A stretch of DNA of 33,644 nucleotides, from contig JAUZNW010000019.1 of NCBI GenBank assembly GCA_030706785.1, positions 1-33,644 on the forward strand, in the 5' to 3' direction. The stretch comes from Bacteroidota bacterium (GTDB lineage: Bacteria > Bacteroidota > Bacteroidia > Bacteroidales > VadinHA17). The notes under the pieces were generated by a model that did no database searches, was not told the origin of the DNA, and saw only the letters and a list, made by a program, of their open reading frames with translations. Position numbers and translations under genes: made by a program. Below, in pieces: positions 24,273-32,764 of the stretch. How positions within the stretch are numbered: position 1 is the stretch's first letter; each line of letters begins with the position of its first letter.

Positions 24273-25381
24273 CTCTTATCCCTGCCCAGTTTTTTGTGCA
24301 GCTTTTCATAAACTGCAGCAGTCTGTACGGCAATCTTGTCCCAGTCATAAGCCGACATATCGTAATTGATCTCTTCAAATTTCTGATTGAGGCTTCCTTT
24401 TAAGCCGGTAATAAGGGAATCCGTGCTGCCGGACATAAAATACCTGTGGTCCGGAAGCATTATTTGCTTATTGGCAGGGATGTCACTGACCAGGACCGGG
24501 AGTTTATAGCTCATTGCTTCAAGCAGCGAGATTGGTAATCCTTCATGGAATGAGGGCAGTACAAACAAACGCGCATGGGTGAAAAGCTGATGAAGCTCCC
24601 TGCCTTTTATAAAACCCGGTAATATTACATTATGCTGGCCTGCCAGCTTTTTCAGCTGCTTTGTATAGGGGATCTCATGATCGGCATCTCCTGCTATAAC
24701 AAGCTTGTATTCATTTTGCTTTAATTCACTGAACGCATTTATAAGCAGGTCAAATCCTTTTTCTTCAACAAAGCGGCCAAGGGTAAATATGTACTTACGC
24801 GAATCGATCCCAAGGGATTTAATATAGTCTGTTTCCTCCGACAAGACAGGTTGGGATACGCCATTGAATATCAGATTCGTATCAATCCTGTGATATTTCG
24901 TCTCAAGCAGCTCTTTTATCACTTCGGAGATGACTATCACCTCATTGGCAGATGCGGTCCCCCACCTTTCCCCAAGCCTGAGGACAAATCTGGCAAACGG
25001 GCCCCATTTTGCCCGGTTGTAATCAGGCCCGTGGTGGGTAAATACCACTTTGAGTCCAAGCAGACGTGCAAGCGGGATAAAGATTCCCGGACCGATAGCA
25101 TGTACATGCAATATGTCAGTGCCTTCCTTTCGTGCCCATAAAACAGCCAGGAAAGTATGAAGAAGTGTTTCAATGGTTATTTTACGCACTGTAAACAGAT
25201 TACTCAGCTGAACTCCTTTATATTCAGTAAGCTTATCATCAGGAGGCACATAGCAGGATCGCCGAACAAGATGGACCTGATAGTTCAGCTTTACCAGTCG
25301 GGGGTATAACTCCTCACAATGAGTTTCGACGCCTCCCTGGAAGTTCGGAATGCCCCGGGTTCCAATAACAGTAATTCTCAT
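24269..25381 (-). CDS. GT4-type glycosyltransferase with GTRG-QGG N-terminus, copy 2
   Basis: The 370-residue enzyme opens RITVIGTRGIPNFQGGVETHCEELYPRL and has HHGPDYNRAKWGPFARFVL, TLGRFVEEKGFDLLINAF and LPSFHEGLPISLLEAMSYKLPVLVSDIPANKQI. These match, block for block, the enzyme at 18669-19784, so the two are paralogues within one locus and may add the same or related sugars at different steps. The retaining GT4 E-x7-E motif is intact. The stop overlaps the next start by 4 nt (ATGA). The upstream radical SAM gene is 35 bp away. Confidence 0.92.
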   Translation of the reverse strand: MRITVIGTRGIPNFQGGVETHCEELYPRLVKLNYQVHLVRRSCYVPPDDKLTEYKGVQLSNLFTVRKITIETLLHTFLAVLWARKEGTDILHVHAIGPGIFIPLARLLGLKVVFTHHGPDYNRAKWGPFARFVLRLGERWGTASANEVIVISEVIKELLETKYHRIDTNLIFNGVSQPVLSEETDYIKSLGIDSRKYIFTLGRFVEEKGFDLLINAFSELKQNEYKLVIAGDADHEIPYTKQLKKLAGQHNVILPGFIKGRELHQLFTHARLFVLPSFHEGLPISLLEAMSYKLPVLVSDIPANKQIMLPDHRYFMSGSTDSLITGLKGSLNQKFEEINYDMSAYDWDKIAVQTAAVYEKLHKKLGRDKR

Positions 25382-25416
25382 TTTGGAATACCTTCAGTGA
25401 ATATTTTTGGATTTCT

Positions 25417-26556
25417 TTATTCTTCGATCAATGGCAGGTTTGGATCAGGTCTTGCACCTCTTGTATCAGTATAAGGTGTCATCCGGGAATAATTAAGGTC
25501 ACCCTGCAGAGGATCCTGTCCGACATTATAATATGGTATTTTATCAAAGTAGATTTTCTTCCCAAGGAGAGTCCTGAACTTGTTCTCTGCTATCCATTGA
25601 GCAGGATGTCTGATATATTTTTTCATTACCGGTGCTGCTGTACCAACCATCCAGCAGTTTTTCGGGCATATTTTTACCATTTCACGCACACGGGTGGCCT
25701 GCTCACTGTACCACAGGTCCCGAAATGTGGCAAAATCATGAATATTTCCCATGCTCTCCTTCCATATGCCATCTTCAAGTCCATTGCATGGATAGACATC
25801 TCCGTACGGCTCAATGAAGAAGTTTGCGGTACCTGCCTCACATGGAAGCATTCTTTTTCCTCCTTTTATGTAATTAATAAGTCCAAGGTTAAAGAAAGCG
25901 CGCGCCCAGCTTTTAGGATTCTTCTCGTTGAGCAGGTCCATAATCAGCGTATTAAAATGACCAGTTACAGTCTCCTTGTTGGTGATCTGGTTATCGTACT
26001 TATGAAAATAGAAAGAATTATGGAAGGCAGCGGTGGCAAATTCCAGCTTCATCTCCCTTGCAAGCCTGTAGAGCCATAACATGTCTTCGGAATTATGATT
26101 GGAAACAGTAATGCCAAAACCGATATCCTTTAATCCCATCGACCTTAGTTTCAGCAGAACCTTAAGGCCGTTATCAAATCCTCCCTGCCGGCCCCGAAGA
26201 TCATCATTACGTTGTGACAAGCCCTCGATACTCACGCGGATCCCGATCTGCGGAAATTTTTGTGCAAGCTTTATTATCCGGTCATAATGCCAGCCAGAGG
26301 TTGAAATTACAACCCTTGGTGCTTTTGTGAAAAGGACTGAGATCAATTCCTCAAGATCATGCCTCTGAAAGGGCTCTCCGCCAGTCACATTGGCAAATTT
26401 CAATGCGGGTAGTATTTCGAGATCCTTTGCCTTTATTTCCCTGCTTCCGTCTGTGGGATATTTCCAGATATTGCACATTTTACATCGCATCTGGCATCTG
26501 TAGGTTGTAATTATTGATATGTCGGTCGGTAACGGAACTTTCTGATCGTTTCTCAT
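25417..26556 (-). CDS. radical SAM protein with SPASM/twitch-like C-terminal cysteines
   Basis: The 379-residue protein has the CxxxCxxC cluster at Cys21, Cys25 and Cys28 (TTYRCQMRCKMCN), which binds a [4Fe-4S] cluster and SAM. NVTGGEPF is the usual 'GGE' SAM-binding motif. A C-terminal block with CEAGTANFFIEPYGDVYPCNGLEDG and ICPKNC supplies at least four cysteines for an auxiliary cluster, as in SPASM or twitch domains. Such enzymes do radical chemistry on peptides, sugars or cofactors. No small precursor peptide gene is seen next to it, and it sits among glycosyltransferases, so a sugar or lipid-linked substrate is more likely than a peptide. The substrate is unknown. Confidence 0.85.
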   Translation of the reverse strand: MRNDQKVPLPTDISIITTYRCQMRCKMCNIWKYPTDGSREIKAKDLEILPALKFANVTGGEPFQRHDLEELISVLFTKAPRVVISTSGWHYDRIIKLAQKFPQIGIRVSIEGLSQRNDDLRGRQGGFDNGLKVLLKLRSMGLKDIGFGITVSNHNSEDMLWLYRLAREMKLEFATAAFHNSFYFHKYDNQITNKETVTGHFNTLIMDLLNEKNPKSWARAFFNLGLINYIKGGKRMLPCEAGTANFFIEPYGDVYPCNGLEDGIWKESMGNIHDFATFRDLWYSEQATRVREMVKICPKNCWMVGTAAPVMKKYIRHPAQWIAENKFRTLLGKKIYFDKIPYYNVGQDPLQGDLNYSRMTPYTDTRGARPDPNLPLIEE

Positions 26557-26600
26557 TACGTTATTAAAAGAAATTAATAATAGATTTGATGATCAGGCAA

Positions 26601-26618
26601 AATGTTCAATGGAACATT
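26601..26618 (-). other. tight 7-bp stem-loop between the radical SAM gene and the upstream glycosyltransferase
   Basis: AATGTTC (26601-26607) and GAACATT (26612-26618) are perfectly complementary around a 4-nt loop. On the minus strand the stem is followed by TTTTGCC, too short a T-tract for a good terminator. It is in the 128-bp gap between the stop at 26685 and the start at 26556. It may be an mRNA processing or attenuation stem, or an operator. Confidence 0.5.
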
Positions 26619-26639
26619 CACAATCCGGATTAAAGAGAA

Positions 26640-26708
26640 TTGATTGTGACTAATTCGGATGCTATGAAACAGCTACTGAATTTATTATTCGCTAGTTGAT
26701 TGTGACTT
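26640..26708. repeat. 12-bp direct repeat at the end of a glycosyltransferase gene
   Basis: The 12-mer ttgattgtgact occurs at 26640-26651 and 26697-26708, spaced 57 bp. The right copy lies in the last codons of the glycosyltransferase gene (protein end KSQSTSE) and the left one is in the intergenic DNA after its stop. This looks like a small tandem duplication or slippage remnant that may have changed the C-terminus. Confidence 0.6.
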
Positions 26709-27977
26709 ATTATTTTTTGACATCAGCTTCCGGAACAGGGATATCAACGCATTATAATGATTTGACTCCGACAATTCGCTTTCTATCCATTTTCTTCCTG
26801 CAATGCCCATCTTTATTGATTCCTCCTTATTGAGGAAAAGCCGCGAACAGTATTCACGGAGGGTTTTATGGTCATGCGTCTCATACAGCAACCCTGTTAC
26901 ATTATGCTCGACCATTTCTTTAAGGCTGCCAATATTCGTGCAGACCACTGCTTTTTTAAATGCAAATGATTCTATGACGGAATTCGGGAAATTATCATAA
27001 CATTCAGTCGGGCAGATCGTGAAGGCACATTCATTAAGATAATCACTAATCACTTCAAATGGTTGCTTGCCGCAAAATTCAATTTTGTGAGTCTTATCCT
27101 TCAGATATTCCTTCATCTTAATGTCATAACCGGTTCCTGAAAAGCCGATTATCTTGAGATTCATATCAGTACCCTCGAAGGCTCTTGCCAGTGTCATCAT
27201 TCCTTTTTCTTCCTCGATCCTCCCGACATACATGGCAAAATTCCCGTATTTAACTTCATGATTTCCTGAATTCTTACCATTTATGGAATCACTGAAAAAG
27301 CTTGGAATATGATTCAGTTTCCGCTCGGGAATACCAAACGCTGCAAGCTTGGAATATGTGAACCTGGATGGTATTACGAACGCATCAATCCGGCTTGTAA
27401 TCCTTAAAAACTCATGGAACTTTAAGGCTGAAACCTTAATAAGGGAATAGAGGGCAGATTTATAGACACAGCGGTAGAGAACAGCATTTAATTTGCTTCC
27501 TTCAAGGCATTTCTCACAGACTGAATTCAGCTTGTAGTTATAAAACAGTTGATTTGCACAAATATGACCGAAATCCGAAACTCTCTGCACAACCGGAAGG
27601 TTCCTTCTCTTGGCTGTGCCGATAAAACTGGGTGATAACTTATTCTGGTAATGAAGTACATAAACAAGGTCAGGATTTGTATCCGAGACAAGCTTCCCGA
27701 AATTTCTTCTTACCTCAAAGGAGAAGAACATCCTGCTGAAAAACTTCCTGATTTCCCTTATACTTGTTTTATCGCTTTCACTGAAGAAAGTAATATCTCC
27801 CCTGCCTATAGGGCTTGCAAAGTACTTCTCATAATCGCATGGGAAATTAGACTTGTGCTTTACGCTGAAAGGGATAACAGTATGACCTTCTTTCTCAAGA
27901 AGATCCTTTACGTTAAAAAGGTACCGCTCGGGTCCGCCTGTAATAAAATATCTGTAATTAACAAGAACGATTTTCAT
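26685..27977 (-). CDS. GT4-type glycosyltransferase with central cysteine cluster, copy 1
   Basis: The 430-residue GT-B protein starts MKIVLVNYRYFITGGPERYLFNVKDLLEKEGH. Its middle part holds a cysteine-rich insert, ICANQLFYNYKLNSVCEKCLEG followed by LYRCVYKSAL, seen in a subgroup of GT4 enzymes and possibly metal-binding. The C-terminal half has YVGRIEEEKGMMTLARAF and CYDNFPNSVIESFAFKKAVVCTNIGSLKEMV. It is paralogous to the following gene, which shares the same insert. It would extend the repeat unit, with unknown sugar. The gene is 35 bp after the gene before it, and 128 bp before the radical SAM gene. Confidence 0.9.
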   Translation of the reverse strand: MKIVLVNYRYFITGGPERYLFNVKDLLEKEGHTVIPFSVKHKSNFPCDYEKYFASPIGRGDITFFSESDKTSIREIRKFFSRMFFSFEVRRNFGKLVSDTNPDLVYVLHYQNKLSPSFIGTAKRRNLPVVQRVSDFGHICANQLFYNYKLNSVCEKCLEGSKLNAVLYRCVYKSALYSLIKVSALKFHEFLRITSRIDAFVIPSRFTYSKLAAFGIPERKLNHIPSFFSDSINGKNSGNHEVKYGNFAMYVGRIEEEKGMMTLARAFEGTDMNLKIIGFSGTGYDIKMKEYLKDKTHKIEFCGKQPFEVISDYLNECAFTICPTECYDNFPNSVIESFAFKKAVVCTNIGSLKEMVEHNVTGLLYETHDHKTLREYCSRLFLNKEESIKMGIAGRKWIESELSESNHYNALISLFRKLMSKNNKSQSTSE

Positions 27978-28012
27978 TCAACAACAGTTCCAGCGCTGGT
28001 GATTCTTATTGT

Positions 28013-29221
28013 TTAATATTTGTTAAACACCAAATTGCTATATATTTCAGACAACCGGTTATAGAAATTGTTCGAATCGAACTTTTCTCTTGCCTCGAGG
28101 GCGATATCATCATGTTTATAATCAGCCGCTGACAGGTATAGCTCTTTAATCTTTTTTTGAAGATCTATCATATTGCCGGATTCAAATACGAGTCCGTTCC
28201 TGCCCGGATCAATCAGTTCAGGGATTCCGCCTATACGTGCTCCGATAACAGGTGTTCCCAGACAAAGTGATTCAATAACGCTTAACGGATTATTCTCGTA
28301 GCACTCTGATGGAATAACCATGCAGACTGCACTTCCAAGGATCAGTTTCAACTCATCCCATTTTTGAAATCCAAGGAATTCTATATTTTCTTTGTTGTAT
28401 TTTGCCCTGAGTCTCTCTTCCAACGGTCCGGTCCCGACAACCTTAAGCCTGAACTGATGCAGATCTGCAGCAGCTTTCAGCAGGGTCTCAACACCTTTTT
28501 CGGCTGACAGGCGGCCCACATAGCAATAATGATTTTCTCTTGCTAACGGTGTATCGATGAACCTTTTATCATCAATGAAATTAGGAAGCACACTAAGTTG
28601 TTCCCTTTTAAATCCTCCCTTAACCATATTTGAAAGAAGGAAATTACTCGGGCATATAAAAGTATTAGTAATCTCCGACATTTTTTCCCTGTTCCAGACT
28701 AAAGCTTCAGCATAGGCCACTATGCTGGCCATCAGACTGTTTTTCATGCACCGGTACCTGACCACATTGAAATTATTTGTGAAGCATAGCTCACATGGCT
28801 TGTTGTTGCGCATGCAATCATAGCGTGAGCAAAGAAGCTTATGATCATGAAGTGTCCAGATCACCGGAATATTGCGATGACTGGCCAGAACCCCAAGCAA
28901 GGGGGAAAGCTGTGAGTGTATATTGTTGAGATGTACAATGTCGGGTTTGAATTCATTTATAAGACCAATGAACTTTTTCCGAACTTCGGCGACACCAAAA
29001 GGCCTCAGTAAAGCAGGTATAAGATCTTTTACGTTCTTCCCGTTCATATCTACCTCCTCAGGGAAAAATTTTGAAGTTTCAGCCTGGAGGTTGAGCGAGT
29101 GCTGCATAGAAAAAACTGCAACTTCATGACCATTTTTTTTCAGAAGCTTCTCAAGCTCGATCATATAAATATCGCTCCCCCCGCGAGGATAGTAATATTT
29201 ATTTGAGAGAAGAACTTTCAT
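28013..29221 (-). CDS. GT4-type glycosyltransferase with central cysteine cluster, copy 2
   Basis: The 402-residue protein starts MKVLLSNKYYYPRGGSDIYMIELEKLLKKNGHEVAVFSM. An insert LLCSRYDCMRNNKPCELCFTN then RYRCMKNSLMASIVAY matches the cysteine pattern of the downstream paralogue at 26685-27977. The donor-binding half shows CYVGRLSAEKGVETLLKAA and PSECYENNPLSVIESLCLGTPVIGARIGGIPELI, with E-x7-E intact. It sits 21 bp after the preceding glycosyltransferase gene and 35 bp before its paralogue, so the pair probably arose by duplication in place and then diverged. Confidence 0.92.
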   Translation of the reverse strand: MKVLLSNKYYYPRGGSDIYMIELEKLLKKNGHEVAVFSMQHSLNLQAETSKFFPEEVDMNGKNVKDLIPALLRPFGVAEVRKKFIGLINEFKPDIVHLNNIHSQLSPLLGVLASHRNIPVIWTLHDHKLLCSRYDCMRNNKPCELCFTNNFNVVRYRCMKNSLMASIVAYAEALVWNREKMSEITNTFICPSNFLLSNMVKGGFKREQLSVLPNFIDDKRFIDTPLARENHYCYVGRLSAEKGVETLLKAAADLHQFRLKVVGTGPLEERLRAKYNKENIEFLGFQKWDELKLILGSAVCMVIPSECYENNPLSVIESLCLGTPVIGARIGGIPELIDPGRNGLVFESGNMIDLQKKIKELYLSAADYKHDDIALEAREKFDSNNFYNRLSEIYSNLVFNKY

Positions 29222-29242
29222 GATGAGATTGAGTTTCCCCAG

Positions 29243-30337
29243 TCAATTCTTCTGATACAATCCGAGATATCTGGCTGTGCAATGTTGTATGCTGAAATTG
29301 TCACTGTAAAACCTTTTCATTTTTTCCCTGTCAAGCTCCTTGCCTGACCTGATAAATTGCTTTACAGCTTCCAAGTAATCTTCTTCCGATATCGTTTTTG
29401 ACAGATAGCCGGTGACGCCGTGTTCAATCGTATTGACTATTCCTCCGACAGGTGTGCAGATTGACGGACATCCGCATGCAAAAGCCTCAATAAGTGAAAT
29501 AGGCATCCCTTCAAACCGCGAGCTCAGGCAGAAGGCATCAGAGGCGTACAGATAATCAACCACGTTGGTTTTAACTCCCAGGAAATGAATGTTATCTTTC
29601 GACATTGCCTTAAGTCTGAAAGCCTTCTCAAATCCTTCGCCGATGATGAGCAAAACGACGTCCTGATTCTCATCCTTCAGCTTATTAAATACAGAGACCA
29701 GCATCGTGTGATTTTTCTGGTTTTCATCATATCGGGAGACATGACAGAAGACCAATGTGTTTTCAGTAGCCTTAAAACCTGAGACCTCTTCGGCCACCTT
29801 AACATAATCAGCTGATTTTCCGCAGAATGTCCGGCCATTATAAATTACAGGTACATCATTCAGTTTGTAATAAGACTGGTATGATGCTTTTGTTTCATCC
29901 GAAATAGCTACAGGATTAAAAAACCTGTGTTTAAAGGAAAAACGCCTGAGAATTCTTTCCGTGCCAGATTCTACTTCGGTCTCGGCGGCATTGTGGATTG
30001 TGTAAAAGAAGCGAATCCTTTTTCTCAACAGGAAGGCCAGAGGAAAGAAGTAATTTACAAGGTTCAGATGGCAGTGAACTATATCAGGCTCTTCCTTTTT
30101 GAGAATTCGGTAGAATGTCCAGATCAGCATTGGACTAAATCCGGGTTCTATTTTAAGGTTAACATATTTCACCCTGTCGTTTATTTCCGGGACATAAAAG
30201 CTCCTGTTCCCTACAGAATCATCCCTCAGCGTATAAATAACCGTATTGCATGTGAGTGATAGCTCATTTGACAGATCTACGACAAAACGTTCGGCACCTC
30301 CCGGCACAAGCTCATAAATAAATTGAAGGACCTTCAT
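29243..30337 (-). CDS. GT4-type glycosyltransferase
   Basis: The 364-residue GT-B enzyme starts MKVLQFIYELVPGGAERFVVDLSNEL, with the GGAER motif. Central HCHLNLVNYFFPLAFLLRKRIRFFYTIHNAAE and C-terminal CHVSRYDENQKNHTMLVSVF, then SSRFEGMPISLIEAFACGCPSICTPVGGIVNTI, complete the family pattern with E-x7-E. Its ATG overlaps the previous gene's stop by 4 nt (ATGA), which suggests coupled synthesis. Sugar specificity is unknown. Confidence 0.92.
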   Translation of the reverse strand: MKVLQFIYELVPGGAERFVVDLSNELSLTCNTVIYTLRDDSVGNRSFYVPEINDRVKYVNLKIEPGFSPMLIWTFYRILKKEEPDIVHCHLNLVNYFFPLAFLLRKRIRFFYTIHNAAETEVESGTERILRRFSFKHRFFNPVAISDETKASYQSYYKLNDVPVIYNGRTFCGKSADYVKVAEEVSGFKATENTLVFCHVSRYDENQKNHTMLVSVFNKLKDENQDVVLLIIGEGFEKAFRLKAMSKDNIHFLGVKTNVVDYLYASDAFCLSSRFEGMPISLIEAFACGCPSICTPVGGIVNTIEHGVTGYLSKTISEEDYLEAVKQFIRSGKELDREKMKRFYSDNFSIQHCTARYLGLYQKN

Positions 30338-31539
30338 TTATGATTAAACAAACCTATAAGTAAACGGGAATAGGATTTATAGTTAAAATTCTCAAGCCCT
30401 GTCTGATAGCTGTTCCTCGCAACGAGTTCTGCCTCTCTGGGTTCTGAGATTATTTTTTTCATACATGCTGTAAATTCGCTGCTGTCATACGCGGGGCTCA
30501 GGTATGAGTTCGATTCATTGAAATAATTGGATATCTCACCAACCCTGTTAGTAATAATTGGCCTTGCAGCTGCGCAATACTCGCTTATCTTGTGAGGGAA
30601 CCTGGCTTTGTCCTGGTCAGTTTCGCGCATTGGTATTAAAAGTGCCTTACTGTGTGAATATAGATTGACAAGGTCGCTGTACGGAATGTTTGACATAACT
30701 GTGATCTGATTCTTTTTATTGCTTCCACCTATCCTCCCTGAGAGTTTTTCTGTCTGCTCTGTAACCAGCACCATGGATATATCGTGAGATTCCAGCAGTT
30801 CAAATGATCTGATTATAAAATCTAAAATTTCAAAATATGCTTTTGAACCGCAGAAGAGGAAATAATCGTGTGTGACCAGACGGGGAGATGAATTAATTTT
30901 GAATTTTTCAAAATCGGTTATGGCTGGAATTTTTATAATATCTGACTTTTTTGATTTCCCGACTTTACGAATCAGGAAGTCACTGATACAAATTATTTTG
31001 TCGGCAAACAAGTAATAAAATCTGTCGTAGAAAAACTTGTCCAGACGTTTCCATCCTCTGATATTATAGTTTGACGTCCAGTATTCGACATTATCAACAA
31101 CAGTAACAGTATTGAATATCCTTCCGATCAGATAATAGAAAACGATATTGAAAAATCTGTTGGTGCTTACAAGGGCACCTTCAAGCTCTTTAATTTTTGA
31201 GTATTTGCGGTAATACCTGATTTCATTAAATACTCCCTTGATTTTAAGCATGTTCCTTCTTATCAATCCGGCCGGACGGACTGAGGTGCCCGAACAGTAA
31301 ACATAGTGTACGCCCTCAAAAAATCCTTCTTTTTCAATCTTGTCGGATTCACTGTGAATCCCATAGCGGCAAAGAACAGTAACAGCGTAACCTTCCAGCA
31401 TAATGGCCTTTGCCATAAGCAGTTGCCTCTGGACCTGTGCCTGCCCGAGAGGGAACTGCATGTGTCCGACGCTGAGGATCCTTTTTACCGTAGACCTGCC
31501 TTCAGGTTTCACTATTTGAGTCTTCAATTCCATTAACAA
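30334..31539 (-). CDS. GT-B glycosyltransferase, divergent GT4-like
   Basis: The 401-residue protein begins with about 17 extra residues before VKRILSVGHMQFPLGQAQVQRQLLMAKAIMLEG, which is the true first strand. The only in-frame ATG starts lie at 31539 and 31533, both inside the end of the upstream gene, giving an overlap of 32-38 bp. The C-terminal half has YFLFCGSKAYFEILDFIIRSFELL and LLIPMRETDQDKARFPHKISEYCAAARPIITNRVGEISNYF, where the usual 'E..P..ioEa.a.G.Pvi' pattern is altered (KISEYCAAARPII). This is a divergent transferase in the same unit. It ends with a 4-nt overlap with the next gene. Confidence 0.85.
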   Translation of the reverse strand: MLMELKTQIVKPEGRSTVKRILSVGHMQFPLGQAQVQRQLLMAKAIMLEGYAVTVLCRYGIHSESDKIEKEGFFEGVHYVYCSGTSVRPAGLIRRNMLKIKGVFNEIRYYRKYSKIKELEGALVSTNRFFNIVFYYLIGRIFNTVTVVDNVEYWTSNYNIRGWKRLDKFFYDRFYYLFADKIICISDFLIRKVGKSKKSDIIKIPAITDFEKFKINSSPRLVTHDYFLFCGSKAYFEILDFIIRSFELLESHDISMVLVTEQTEKLSGRIGGSNKKNQITVMSNIPYSDLVNLYSHSKALLIPMRETDQDKARFPHKISEYCAAARPIITNRVGEISNYFNESNSYLSPAYDSSEFTACMKKIISEPREAELVARNSYQTGLENFNYKSYSRLLIGLFNHK

Positions 31540-32734
31540 ATTTCATAATTGCAGATACCCTGCTTTTATATTCCAGCAGTTTACTCGCTTTATGGAAACC
31601 ATTAAGTGCTATCTTTTTCCCCTCTTCCCTGTTTTTCAGAATCCATTCGATATTCTCCGCAATGGAATCCGTGTTACCTGCTTCAGCAAATACAATCTCA
31701 TCCCTGTCCCGGAAATATGTGCCCGCATCTCCAACCCTTGTTGACAATACAATCTTCCGGCAGGCAAAATATTCACCTAGTTTCGTCGGAAAGCCTGCAA
31801 CGGTCTGAACGATATTCGGCCGGGTGATAGCAAGGATAACGGACTTGTTAAGCCATTCCCTAACCTCCTCAAGAGATACAAGTCCTGTGAAGGTAACAGA
31901 TCCGTTTATGCCGTTTATTTCACAAAAATCCTTCAGTGAAGGAATTATTGATCTTTCATTGACCACATCACCAATTATCACCGCATCTACCTCAATATTC
32001 CTCTTCTTCAGAATACTTATTGCAGAGAGGAGATCCTCAATTCCGTCTTTCTTATATGGTGTTCCGCTATACCCGATTGTGAACTTTTCTTCATTTTCAC
32101 CCTGATACCAGAAATCAAAATCGGTAAGATTTGGCTGAACCAGGATATCCTTTTCGGGATATTTTTTTTCTAAATACTTATCTCTGATGTACCTGCTGAA
32201 TACGATCAGCTTATCTGAAAGCCTGTTCAAATAGTGGAAGTTGAGTAAAAAACTGTACCATCTGAGGCGATGGAAGAAATTTCCCGAGAATTCAGATATA
32301 TCATAATATTCAGGAACAAAGGTTACCAGTTTTATCCCCGAGAGCCTGCAGAAACAATTCAGTATAATGCTGTGATGGATCTCATTATTATAGGCAAAGA
32401 CAGTAGTGATCTTTCTTCTTCCGAGAAATGAGAAGAGCAATACCAGAAGGGCGGCCATACCATAAAGGTCTCCCACTACCTTTACTAATTTGTTTGACGA
32501 TCTGTTTATAAATCCCAGATAAGTATACGGTGTCCCATAATCAGTAAAATTCTTCTTTGCATCGCTTGTTTTCCTTCCAGCTAAAAAATACCCTTTTAAA
32601 AGAAAAACTTCAACAGCCTGTCCATGATGGACCAATCCCTTGCAGAACAGATTCAGGTAGTTTGCTGCAGCAGATCCAGTCGGGAAATTTGCAGATGTAA
32701 TAAGTATATTTCTTGGAGAGCCTTTAAACCTCAT
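31502..32734 (-). CDS. GT-B glycosyltransferase, GT4-like
   Basis: The 410-residue protein begins MRFKGSPRNILITSANFPTGSAAANYLNLFCKGLVHHG. In the second half FTIGYSGTPYKKDGIEDLLSAISIL and ILAITRPNIVQTVAGFPTKLGEYFACRKIVLSTRVGDAGTYF give the donor-binding region, again with the altered 'KLGEYFACRK' form seen in the neighbour downstream. The two are probably related to each other. It lies 30 bp after the dehydratase/epimerase gene and overlaps the following gene by 32-38 bp. Sugar donor unknown. Confidence 0.87.
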   Translation of the reverse strand: MRFKGSPRNILITSANFPTGSAAANYLNLFCKGLVHHGQAVEVFLLKGYFLAGRKTSDAKKNFTDYGTPYTYLGFINRSSNKLVKVVGDLYGMAALLVLLFSFLGRRKITTVFAYNNEIHHSIILNCFCRLSGIKLVTFVPEYYDISEFSGNFFHRLRWYSFLLNFHYLNRLSDKLIVFSRYIRDKYLEKKYPEKDILVQPNLTDFDFWYQGENEEKFTIGYSGTPYKKDGIEDLLSAISILKKRNIEVDAVIIGDVVNERSIIPSLKDFCEINGINGSVTFTGLVSLEEVREWLNKSVILAITRPNIVQTVAGFPTKLGEYFACRKIVLSTRVGDAGTYFRDRDEIVFAEAGNTDSIAENIEWILKNREEGKKIALNGFHKASKLLEYKSRVSAIMKFVNGIEDSNSET

Positions 32735-32764
32735 CTGAGCAATTATCCCTGAGAACAGAAAAGG

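Noticed and set aside
25597-26079. 160-codon plus-strand ORF opposite the radical SAM gene
   Set aside because: It is antisense to a clear radical SAM protein with intact cysteine motifs, and its translation has no recognisable domain.
25417-26556. A RiPP (modified peptide) cluster around the radical SAM gene
   Set aside because: No small precursor peptide ORF, peptidase or dedicated exporter is seen within several kb; neighbours are glycosyltransferases.
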